From Phytopythium helicoides (Eukaryota > Oomycota > Peronosporomycetes > Pythiales > Pythiaceae), in NCBI GenBank assembly GCA_024867545.1, contig JANFNE010000028.1, forward strand, positions 310,001-374,000: a DNA stretch of 64,000 bases. The letters are read 5' to 3'. Below, in pieces: positions 53,503-63,874 of the stretch. The stretch's first letter is position 1. Every line of letters starts with the position of its first letter. A program made the position numbers and the translations under genes. Below the pieces are notes generated by a model. That model saw only the letters and a list, made by a program, of their open reading frames with translations, searched no databases and was not told where the DNA came from.

Positions 53503-55813
53503 ATGGAGGGCTGGCTGACCAAGCGCCGCGACCACATGAACCTCATCTGGCGTGCGTGCGCTTCCCGCGGCTCTGCGGTCTCTGTAGCGTTCTCACGAGC
53601 CGCAAACGTTTGCCACCCGCAGTCGACCGCTACTTCGTGCTGGACGGCAACCAGCTGCGCTACTACCGCAAGCGCGGGGACCCGGCGCCGCGCGGCACCA
53701 TCGTGCTGACCGACGGCTGCCTCGTGGGCCCCGTGTTCAACTCGGAGGACAAGCACAAGCACCACGGGCCCGTGTGGATGTTCCGCATCACGTTCGCCGT
53801 CGAGGCCGGAGAGAAGTCGTACAAGAAGGACCGCTTCCTCGACCTCGGCGCCAAGACGGAGGAGAACGCGCGCCAGTGGCGCAAGGCTGTGGAGGCAGCC
53901 GTGCGCTCGCTCAGGGAGCTCGTCGCGCACCAGCGCAAGATGCGCTCCGACGCAGAGGTCTTTGGCAGCTCGCTGCCACCGCCGCCGGGGACTGTCGGTC
54001 GTCACCAACGCCACGGTCAACGCCGCGCTCAAGGCGGACGAGGACACCATGTCGCTGTTCAACCTGGATGCAGACACGGCGCGAGCCGAGCAGGGGTGGT
54101 GGCTCGCGCGCGTCACCGAGGGGCTGCGCGTCATGCAGGAGTCGCCGCTCGGACCCACGGTTGCCGCCTCGCTGTACGCGCAGCACGCGGCCTGCTAGCA
54201 ATGGACTGCTGTGCGTGGCCACGCTCAGCGCGCTGCTCTCCTTCAGCCTCGCGTTCTCGTGGGTGCAGAGTACGCTGATTGGTGTCGCCACGGCGCTCGC
54301 TGCCATTGGCGCCTGTGCGCTTGGCGGTTTCCATGCCGCTGTCGTCGTCGCCGAGCTCCACAGGCACGGGTCAGTCGGCTCGCTCCAAGGCTGCCGAGGA
54401 AATTCCGTCCTTCCGCGTCTCGCAGGTCGTGCACGGCTCGCCAACCGAGGTCTTCCGCCTGCTGATGAACCCAAAGCGCTACCAGCGCTGGGACCCCGTC
54501 CGTCGCGACCATGCGCGTCGTTCAGGCCATGGATGATCACGCGGACATTCTATACATCACGCAGCGCCCGACGTTCTTGTGGCCGCTGTGGCACAAGGCG
54601 CGCGACCTTGTGCTCATGCGCTACTGGCGTCGGGAGGAAGACGGCTCGTTCTTCGTCATGTTCCAGAGTGTCGACCACCCGGAATGCCGTGTTCGCCACA
54701 ACTTTGTGCGAGGCAATCTTCTCGGTGGCGGCTTTGTGATCGCGCCCCAGCGTGTGCCCAGTGGTGCAATCCGATCCCTCGTGACATACGTGCTGCGCTA
54801 CGATCCCCGGCGGATGGTCTCGACTGTATCGCCAGCTTGGGATGGACGTTGACCTCGTGCTTCCCATGCTGCGAAGCATCGTCGGTATCCGTGACGAGAT
54901 GAGCTCGTCGGACTTTATCACTCCGATGGTGACTGTTGTGCCCTCAGAGCCAGAGAGTACTTCCGGCACTGGCGTTGGCACCACTAGCACAGCTTCCTCA
55001 ACAGACCGCAGCTCAAACACTGGGGACGATGCTCCTGTGGCGCGCACCTTCGTGGATGCATCAGGTATTGTGCAGGGCGTCAAGCGGTTGGGTACCACGT
55101 CGTTACCAGACTCGATGTGGGCCGAGCCAGATCCGTCGCTTTTCCAAGTGCGTGGACCGAACTACCTCGTGGATCGAAAAAAGGTGGCATCAGGAGCGTC
55201 GCCATTCCACCTTGTCGGTGTCGACTTGCTTTCATTTGAGTCGACGCGCGATCGATACAACCTCTCGTCGCTGCCCGACAGTGTGGCGAGCCAGACGAGC
55301 AAGTTCACTTTCGTCGTGAACCTCATCATCCCAGGTGCGGACAACCTGTCGGTGGTATTCTACTTTCAGCCTACTCGCGACAACTGGTTCGAGGACGGCA
55401 CGCCCTTCTCAGAGCTGCTCAATGACTTCATTGACGGTGACGATGCATTCCGCAACTCGCGCTTTAAACTCATTCCGACGGTCGTGGAAGGCAGCTTCAT
55501 CATCCGCCAGGCTGTCGGATCGAAGCCCGCGCTCATCGGCAACAAGCTCCAGTGCCCATACCACCGTGGAGACAATTACTTCGAAGTGGACGTGGACATT
55601 TCCTCCAACTCGGTTGCCAACACTGTCGTTGGCATGGTTCAGGGCGTGACCAAGTCGTTGGTGGTGGACATGGCCTTTCTTATCGAGGCACAAAGCGAGG
55701 AGGAGCTGCCCGAAACGCTCCTCGGCGCTGTGCGCTTGCAGCACGTATCTCTCGACAACCCGCGCCGCGTGCCGCGCAGCTCCAAGGCCCACTCAGCATC
55801 GATTTCGGCCTGA
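53503..55813 (+). CDS. PH-START-DUF1336 protein (EDR2-like lipid-binding), frameshifts
   Basis: The ATG at 53503 starts the PH domain directly (MEGWLTKRRDHMNLIW). After an intron (53552-53622) it continues LDRYFVLDGNQLRYYRKRGD and ends near WRKAVEAAV. A START-like region runs from SFRVSQVVHGSPTEVFRLL (about 54400) through RPTFLWPLWHKARDLVLMRY to about 54850. The C-terminal DUF1336/EDR2_C domain is long and open (from about 55090), with YFEVDVDISSNSVANTVVGM and MAFLIEAQSEEELPETLLGA. Family members bind phosphoinositide through PH and sterol or lipid through START. Between PH and START a hydrophobic stretch of about 50 residues (54200-54350) could form two membrane helices, unusual for the family. 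Breaks near 53985 (extra G in a ggggg run), 54185, 54375, 54500 and 54825. Confidence 0.85.
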
Positions 55814-56061
55814 TCAACCTGCGTTTATCAGTGCCTTTGATGATGCTTTTCGCTCACCTCTAATTCTACTTCTTACATGAGTGAAACGTATTTGCGCTGC
55901 TTTGTCGTCTGCTGCTGTCCATGAGAAACAAAACGAAATGCGCCACAGTACTCGGCCTCTTCGTGCACGTGGATCAATCAGAGCTATTTCGACAGGAACT
56001 ACTTGCTACGTCTTCTTGTACTAAACTACTTTCCTACTGGTAAAATAATCGGCAGGTAACG
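55814..56061. other. Convergent intergenic region
   Basis: 248 bp between facing stops of the EDR2-like and CXC genes; 3' ends only. Confidence 0.5.
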
Positions 56062-59000
56062 TCACTTGGCCGTCGACGGACGAACAACCAGCGCATGGTG
56101 CTCATCAACTTGGTGGTTACTATCGGTGACACCAGCGGGAATAAAGTTGGAGTGATCCCACACCGAGTCGCCCAGCGCCACTTGGCTCCACAAACGGTTG
56201 ACCAGGCTTGCATTGTGCAGGTCCGCATTCGTCAGGAAACGGAAAATCTGTGCGCTCACATCGATCTTCAGCGGTGGCAGGTTGTCTCCAAACAGCGGTA
56301 ACACTATCACTCGCCCACGTCTGTCTAGCCGCTTTGTGTAGCCGATATCAACTTGGTTGTTGGGTCTCATCTCGCGCGCCTTGCTTGATGTGGTGAGGGC
56401 ATCGGGAGGTGCTTTCGAGGCGGTCTCGCCAAGTGGAGATACTGCTCCACGGATCGCAGCAAATGACACACGTTTCGGCGTCGACGGGGGAGGGGTAGAG
56501 GATGAATCAACTGGCTTCAAGCGGACGCTCAGAGGGCCAGCGCCACCACTAGCGGCAGAAGAGTTGCTTGACACCGCGACCAGCGTTTTGAGTGGCGTTG
56601 AGCCGCTCGTAACAGCTTGAAGCCGCGAACGGAATCGCTCGGTACGTTCACGCAGACTGCTCGGGGACGACTCGAACGGCGACGAAAAGTTCTTGGCCCA
56701 TGTCTCTCTGTCAATGCGTAAGCGCTTGCGCACGCCTTGGAGCACGGGAGAGACAAATGTCTCGTCAATGTCGCGAGACGGGGTGATAGCTGACGTTGTC
56801 GAAACTGCCGGGCTTGGATGTGTCACACACGGCGCCTGGTTCTTACAGTCCTGTGATACATACCATCAAGTGTCAGCGATCGGTTCAAAGGTTTCTCGTG
56901 AGCAAGAAAGCACGTACGATGCATCGACAGTTGTCCCCACACGGCACACCGGCTTGGTAACACTCGCAATATTTCTTCTGGCAAGCTGACTTCTTGCAGT
57001 GGCATCCATGCTTGTGCATTTTCTTGACTCCACTGCTGTTACCAAACAGGTATCGCTGTGTACCGAGCGGGGTGGAAAACGCTGAAGGGTCGGAACCCAG
57101 CTGAGAAGTACCGCTTCCTGCCATCATGATCCTGGCTGCATTCAAGGCAGCTGAGGAGTTGGAGACGACAGCGGTCGCCTCGATTTTTGGCTTGAAGGCG
57201 TTCGGGTTCTTTTCCAGGCGGGCATTGATCGCTTCTTGACGTTCCGTCTCCATGGCAGGGGTATTTGAGCATCCGACGCAATTGCAGCTTTCATCGCAAT
57301 ATCCGCCGCTTGCAAAACATTCACAATACCTGTATAGCACAGTCATACCTGAAGTTAGCTCGATGAACGAGGTAATCCTACCTCAAACGCGCAGACGTAC
57401 AGTTTGAGACACTTGGATTTCTTGCAATTGCACGGGGCCTTCTTCGAGACAGTAGGTCCAATAAACGGAGGAGCAACGACGCCAACAGCCGACGAAGCGA
57501 GCTTGATTGGGGTGTGAAACATCTTTGCTGGGGTCTGGAACACGTTGCTAGACGTTGAAACAGGAGCATTGGCGACGGCGGGATCTGATGGTTCTTGCTT
57601 GATAGCTAGATGGACTGACGGACGTTGTTGTACATACAGGCTCCTCGACTTATCCTCGACGATACCGAGATCTTTTGAAATTTGCGTGCTGGAGTCACAA
57701 ATAATTTCTCCTCTGGTTGCAGATTTTCTTGCGCCTCGGCAGCTTTTCGTTTTTGGGGGCTTGTCGGTAGTAGATTCCGTTGTGCATTTTGTTGAGCAAC
57801 CTTGTGGGAGCTCTCGAGTTCTCCTCTTCTTCATTCTCGCCTACTGTCGACAGCAAAGATGTTTGTGCGACCCGACCGTTCAAGGGGCGAAGAGGAGATC
57901 GCATGGGCGATGCCGATGATTTGACAGGGGTTTGCAGGAGCTTCCGTTGTACATTTGACGTCGAGGTTTTCTTCTCCTCGAGTTTCCGCTTGCGGCCGTG
58001 GTTCTTGCGTTTGCTGCATTTTATCACAAACGCGAAGTTATTAGCCCACGTTCACATCCCTTTGACTTTTTCCACCGAACGTACAGACTGTTGTTGATAG
58101 CTTGGAGATCGCGAGTTGAGAACGATGACACTGGTTCGAACGGCGAGTGCAGTCGCATCTTGATAGTGGAGTGTCCTTGAAGTTTTGAACGCTCAGATTT
58201 GCCTGGCGTCGCAGTCGTCGACGCTCTGATATTTGGAAACGATGCGATCAAAATTGAAGTGGCATCGTCTGTCTCGGTCGGGGGTTTGACGGGAGTCGCA
58301 TTTGCTTTTGTGCTATCATTTTCATCGTTCAGACGATTGGCTGGGAATGGCGGTAATCTGCGGTTGCACGGATGCGACAGTGAGTAACCATTGCTCTGTA
58401 ACAGTTTGGCAATCAATACTTACAGTCGTTGCAGGTCATTGGAGCCGAACGAAGCCATAGGCGACATCTTGACCGAGAGGAAGCTCGACTCGAGCTCCTG
58501 TGTGAACAAGCGGGGACAGCGAGTTGGCGAACGAAAAGAACGAGTCGTGGTCGCCCTAAACCGCTCAGTCCTGAAGGTGACCCGCCAAAGAGGTCGTCCG
58601 GGGCACTGTCAAGCGAGTTTCGACGAGTCGAGCCTGCTTCAAGCAGTTCAGTCTCATCAAACTCGTCTTTCAGCCTCCGCGAGAGCGAGCTGCCTGGCTG
58701 CTTGGAAGGCGGTGACGGCGTTCTGAACATGGTGCTGAGCGGTCGCTTCGGCGTCATTCCCGTCCTCCTGGGCGGCGAGAGGAAGCTGGAGATGGTCGGC
58801 GTGGCCTGTCTCCACAACCTCCTCCTTGATGCGGATCTCGAGCGGCAGCACCGGAGTGGTCGCCTCACTCCGCGGTCTGCGAGGCGCGCGCTGCACTCTC
58901 ATCCTGGCGGAAGGCGACGGCGTGGTGGGCGGTCTTCCACTTGCGCTGGCCGGTGTCCTGGGTTTGCGGGAGCGCACGGGCGACCGGAAGAACTGCGACG

Positions 59001-59284
59001 GCGAGGACGCGGCGCTCGGAGACCCGCGAGCCCGCCGCGCCTGGCGACGAATTGACGGACGCGATGCTCAGCGAGCCGCGCGGCGCGCCTCGGCTGCGGC
59101 GACGGCGTGAACAGCGCCAGCCCCGCGGCGTCTGTCGAGCAGCACGAGAGTTAGCGAGCGTCAGCCTCGGGCGTCGAGAGCGCGGCGCACCCGCAGCGCT
59201 GAGCAGGTCGAACACGCTGGCGCCGGGCGACGCGTCGCTCGAGATGACGCTCAGCGCCTCCTCGCGCTCCGGCGACGCGTCCAT
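56062..59284 (-). CDS. CXC (tesmin/TSO1/LIN54-type) DNA-binding protein with C-terminal F-box-like segment
   Basis: Two cysteine-rich CXC repeats are completed by splicing. Repeat 1 is [20 protein letters not shown], joined across the intron 57400-57330. Repeat 2 is HGCHCKKSACQKKYCECYQA, and its last cysteines GDNCRCIDCKN are joined across 56917-56851. Such proteins bind CHR-type promoter elements, in animals and plants within cell-cycle repressor complexes. The long N-terminus (from the ATG at 59284, MDASPEREEALSVISSDASP) is Ser/Pro-rich with many SP/TP sites and two SUMO consensus sites (IKEE, IKQE). It is broken near 59050, 58860, 58030 and 57815 by indels or unresolved introns. The C-terminus ends in VSAQIFRFLTNADLHNASLV and NRLWSQVALGDSVWD, an F-box-like pattern. 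The start codon is a best guess. Confidence 0.82.
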
Positions 59285-60411
59285 CGCGCTGCTGGCGACG
59301 CTGCTGATGCTGTTGACGGCGCTGGCGCTGGCGGCCGGCGGCTGGGGCTTGGGGCGCGCGAGGGGCTCGCGCTCGGGCTCAGGCTCGCGCGCAGGGCGCC
59401 ATGGGCGGCGCGGAAGGAGGAGAAAGGCCGAGTGGCCGAGGCGCGTTGGCGCCAAAACAGCGCTTGAGGGCGGGAATGCGTCCACTTGTTAGGGGTGGTG
59501 CAGTGCGGCGCAATGTGGACATCTGGCTGTACCCATGTCCGTTTATGATGTCTAAATATGGTCAATACGAAACGAAGGAATTTTGAAGCCTAAAATGGAG
59601 GATTTGCCCCGTATTGGGAAGTCTCCATTGTATATTACGAGCCAAGAACCTAAATTAATCACACAGTTGATGCCCAAAACAATGCACAGCCACGTTAATA
59701 AATATAAAGCAGATTATATCAATTAGAGCGACCTTCCAGCAACCATGGCGGGCAGGTGGCGGACCATGTGGGGGGACCTCGACACTGAACCCATTGCGCA
59801 CGGCCTCAAGACATGCTCGTTTGGTAGATGGCACAATGATTGGCGATGGCCTGGGTTTGTTCAAGAGCTCGTGATGTATAAGTCGAGGGCGTTGAGGAGC
59901 TGCAAAATCAAGCGAAACGAAAACCACGAGAGAAGTGTCGAAGGAGAACAGCGGCGTCAAAGCCACCGACAGCTGTGCTTCCATTGAGCTGGGATAGACG
60001 AAGCGGAGCGTTTGGGGTTCAGTTCGCGTTGCCATCACCACCCACAGACAGCTCGTCGAGCTTACCAAGTCTACCATTTGATGTCCAAGCTTCCGTCGCA
60101 CATTGAGTTGTAAGCCTTGGTTTACCACCGAAGAAAAACGAATCGAGTTTTCAGTTCGCTGCATACGCGGAGCGACATCTTTGGTAAAAAGCGGTGCCAA
60201 TTGTCCTTCGGGTTTTTGGAGATTGACGATATATTGCTCGCCTGGGAAGCTTGGAGATTGTTGGCGACAGCATTCCATTTTGTTTTCACGTCGCCAAGAG
60301 AGTGCACTTATCTCTATACCACCGCCGCTCACCCGTATTCGCACATGAGACCGTCACTACACCCGCCCAAAGCATCCAGTTGTATTCATATCGGCATCCA
60401 TCCAATTCTCT
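59285..60411. other. Region between the CXC and CID-cyclin genes
   Basis: 1.1 kb that should contain the CXC promoter and the 3' end of the CID-cyclin gene. It holds one doubtful frame, listed separately (59655-60344). The 59290-59500 part is very GC-rich and may belong to the 5' end of the CXC transcript. Confidence 0.45.
59655..60344 (-). CDS. Doubtful open reading frame, hypothetical
   Basis: A 229-codon frame on the minus strand with a C-terminal hydrophobic segment (VALIDIICFIFINVAVHCF). No domain, no signal peptide and no clear codon bias. It is long for chance but has nothing else in its favour; it may be the relic of a gene or noise. Confidence 0.25.
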   Translation of the reverse strand: MRIRVSGGGIEISALSWRRENKMECCRQQSPSFPGEQYIVNLQKPEGQLAPLFTKDVAPRMQRTENSIRFSSVVNQGLQLNVRRKLGHQMVDLVSSTSCLWVVMATRTEPQTLRFVYPSSMEAQLSVALTPLFSFDTSLVVFVSLDFAAPQRPRLIHHELLNKPRPSPIIVPSTKRACLEAVRNGFSVEVPPHGPPPARHGCWKVALIDIICFIFINVAVHCFGHQLCD

Positions 60412-63400
60412 TCACTTGTCAGCGACCTCCTGCTTGAGCGGCATTCTGGAGCTACGATCCGCACGCCAGCTACTGCTGCCGCTGTTGCTAGTGTCCTTAT
60501 ACACGCGGCTTGTTCGAGTCGTCTCGCTCGCGGTGCTGGCCGAAACTGCACTTGACGGGCGACTGCGGTAGTCGTCTCGGGAGTACGGGCGATCGCTTGA
60601 TGGTCGTTCGCGACTCGGCGTGCGACTCGAGCTTCGGCTGCGGTCCGGGATCGCCTTGCTACTGGTGTACTCACGCTTGCGCTTTCGCGTGCTCCGAGAC
60701 TCGGCCACATCAGACGATGAAGGGCTCTGCGACCGCCGACTGTACTGCCGTCCTCGGTCCCGATCACGATCATCGTACCCGCGCTTTCCGCGACGGTCGT
60801 CGTCATCGTAGTCGTCATAGCGCTCGCGGTCAGTGTAGGAGCGACTGTCGTAGTCTCCACTACGACTGTAGCCTTTGCTCTTGTCATCGTAGCTGCGGTC
60901 CTCGTCCTCATAGCTTCGGTCCTTGGCGCTATATCCACGGTCACGATCGTAGCCACGCTCCCGATCATCATAGCCTCGACCTTTCTTGTCGTAGCTGCGC
61001 TCTCGGTCATCGTATCCCCTGGGTTTACTCCGAGAACGGGTTTCGTCGCGATAGGTGGTCTCCCTGTCGTCGTAGCCTCGGTCCTTGTCGTAGCCCCGCT
61101 CTTTGTCGTAGCCCCGCTCCTTGTCGTAGCCCCGCTCCTTATCGTACCCCCGCTCCTTATCGTACCCACGCTCCTTATTGTAGCTGCGCTCCAGGCCGTT
61201 GTAGTTTCGCTCCTTGTCACCATATCCTCGCTCGTTGTCGTCATAGCTTCGTCCCCGGCTGTCGTACCCGCGGTCTTTGCTGCTATAGCCTCGATCTCTA
61301 TCATCATAGCTTCGCTCAGTGTTGTCGTATCCTCGGTCTTTTGCGTCGTAGGCTTGGTCTCGAGAGGCGTAGCCTCGGTCGTAGTTCCTCTCACGGCTCC
61401 GGTCGCGGCTCCGATCGCGACTCCGGTCACGACTAGGCGGCTGCTGCCGATCATAGTCGGCGTCTGCCCTGTCATAATCAGATTCACGTCTGGTCGATGG
61501 GTTTCCTGTCCGTGATTCGGGCGTGTAGGTTCTGTCCTTGCTGTCGTCGCGACTACTCCGGGGCTCTTGAGTGCGCCGAGTGTTCGTGTTCAACGATCGC
61601 GCGCTGCCGCCTCCATTGGTGCTGTCGCTTCGGATAGTTGATGGGTATTGATCGCGCTCAGTCTCGCTGTCACGAGTACGCGTTCGACCTTGATCACGGC
61701 CGTAGTCACGCGAGGATGTGTAGGTCCGACCTTGGTCACGGGTGCTCCTCTGTGGGAGCTCTTGCTTGATGGGGCGGTCGCTAGCAGAGTTGTCATTCCG
61801 GCGTTGATCATTCCGACGAGGTCGTTCGGATGATGATCGTTGAGGCTCAGTCGAGTCGTCGGCTCCTAGAAGGCGCACGATTACGCGGTCCTTCGACTCG
61901 TTCTTCCCCTTCTCGGTGTACTCCTCCTCGACTTGAATCAGAGTCACGTCCACGCGAAGCCCACCCTGCTGCTCTCTGAACGTCTCGCTTAGCGTACGGG
62001 CTCCTTTAGCATTTGCCAAGGCATCGAAATGGTTTTGCTGTCCTTTCTTCCACTCTGCAAGTAGTCGGTAGTGGTTCATGATGTTCTCTAGAGGTAGTCA
62101 TCAAGTAAGTCATGTTAGTATAGACAGGCAGGCCGCACAGGATGGGTGATAACAATGAAGCCGTACTCGCATCGCGCAAGGTGAAAATCTTGCCCTCCTC
62201 ATTCGCAAAGCACCATTTGAAGTCAAATGTGCGCTCGTTGTTCCGCGATGCAATATAGGCTGCGGCATCCGCGAGAAACTGCGGAGAGGTTGTCAAGCAC
62301 TCGGGAATCCAAAAACTGCCGGGACAATAAAAAACGGTTAGACATGCAAATCCGAAAGACCCTAAAGATGACATGCATGACTGAGGACGCACAGCTCTTC
62401 AAGGATGCCCTGTGCGTCGCCCGAGATTGCATTAGAAACTAAAGGAAAATCGCAGCATTTCGTCAACGAACTGAAAGTATACCACAAGATACCATCAGTA
62501 GAGTACGTACAGTCTTCGGGCATCTGCTCGAGCGTCTTGCGCAAATAGTAGAAGGGCATCTCGATCGTGAGCTCAAAGTTGATGGCCTTGAGCACTTCGA
62601 TTTCGTAGTGCAGCAGCTGCATGCGCTCCAGTTCCAGGATCTCTTCGTCTCCTGTCAGCAGGGGCTGCTCCAGGATGTCGTGCATCGTGCGCACCATCCG
62701 CACGAGCTTCATGCGCTTGCTCGCCGCCTTGGCCGCCAAGAAAATGCACGCAGCGGCGAATTTGAAGCGCTCTTGAGCGTAGATGCCCCGATCAAACACG
62801 CGGTGGAAGAACACGGACGCGGTGAGCGAGATCTCCCGGCTGAGACCCAAGCATTGTGCCAGGACGTGGATGAAGGCGACGGCCGTGAACCGCCAGTGCT
62901 GCTTGAGGTCGTATTTGCTCGCAAAGTCCGTGCGCTCGAAGACGTACGGGTAGCTGGTCCGGTCGATGTGCACGTCGGGGTGTCCCGGTGGTGGGGGAAA
63001 CTGCATGAGCTGGTCCGGGGCCTCGGCCTGCCGCTCCGTCTCGTTCTTGGGGAGCCGCACGGGCGCTCTGCGCGGCTTGACCTCGCCCATGACGAGGCTC
63101 TTCCAGGCCTTGGTCTTGTGCGGGTACAGGTTGAGCTCCTCCCACCTCGCGAGCGTCTGCATGAACACTTGGTTAATTATCGCGATCGGTATCTGTGTAC
63201 AGGCAGCAGTCCTCGTCACCTTGAACAGGCGCTTTCTGCCGTCGTCGTTGCCGCGCAGGTCGCGCACGCACGCGTGCAGGATGTCGTCGACGGTCTGGAA
63301 CCACTCTCGCTGGATGGCCTCGAGGCGCTCGCCCTGGAACGACTTGAGGAACTCGTGCAGCACGTAGAAGAGCATGAGCTTGGCCTGGAACTGCCGCGTG

Positions 63401-63686
63401 GCGTCGCTCACCGCGCGCTGCACGAACTCTCCGTCAGCTTCCGCCCCCGCCGCCCGCCGCGAGCGCCACGCACCTGCTTCATCTTTAGCTGGAAGCGCAG
63501 CGCGTGCTGCGGAAAGGCCACCATGTAGTCGGCCGTCTGCTTGACGAGCTCGCGGCACGTCACGCGCGCCAGCAGGTCGTCCAGCGCGCGCCCGAAGGCT
63601 GCGATCTCGCGCTCCGCCCGCGAGTCCGACAGCATGCGCGCCGCGTGCGCGTCGGCCGGCGTTTGCTCCGCACCCGGCGGCTCCAT
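60412..63686 (-). CDS. CID-cyclin protein with RS/RGYD-repeat tail (978 aa)
   Basis: Six exons (63686-63474, 63426-63220, 63156-62511, 62438-62393, 62315-62167, 62087-60412) total 2,937 bp, exactly in frame with no internal stop. Start MEPPGAEQTPADAHAARM. Residues about 25-150 look like an RNA polymerase II CTD-interacting domain (CID/RPR): DATRQFQAKLMLFYVLHEFL, then GNDDGRKRLFKTLARWEE, as in Pcf11 or SCAF proteins. About 215-350 is a cyclin box of the T/K/L group: YDLKQHWRFTAVAFIHVLAQ, FHRVFDRGIYAQERFKFAAA, AACIFLAAKAASKRMKLVRM. The second half is Arg/Asp/Tyr/Ser-rich with RS dipeptides and a perfect hexapeptide repeat ERGYDK (61080-61200). Cyclin L has an RS tail, but a CID in front of a cyclin is not a combination I know. 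Probably nuclear; transcription elongation or splicing role inferred. Confidence 0.85.
61080..61200 (-). repeat. 18-bp minisatellite inside the CID-cyclin gene
   Basis: The unit encodes ERGYDK and repeats about five to six times with few base changes. Diverged copies (RGYDDRE, RSYDDR) extend on both sides. The repeat keeps the frame and is a likely site of length variation. Confidence 0.85.
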
Positions 63687-63874
63687 GGGGCAACGGACGA
63701 TACTGGGGCCGAGGTGTTGGTGGGGGAAGGCGGCGGCGAGGACCGTGGCGGACGCAATAGTTGGAAAGGTCGAGGGAAAGAGAGACGAGTCTGATAGATT
63801 AGGGGTTAAATGAGACGCTTTGGATGCGGACACGGGAACGAAATGGCTACACTTCAGGTGGCTGCAGTGGAGCA

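Noticed and set aside
60510..61436. 308-codon plus-strand Cys/Arg/Ser/His-rich frame
   Set aside because: Antisense of the RS/RGYD repeat of the CID-cyclin gene; the Cys-rich look is a product of the repeat.
62608..63528. 306-codon plus-strand frame across the cyclin
   Set aside because: Antisense of the CID-cyclin exons, which join exactly in frame and match known domains.
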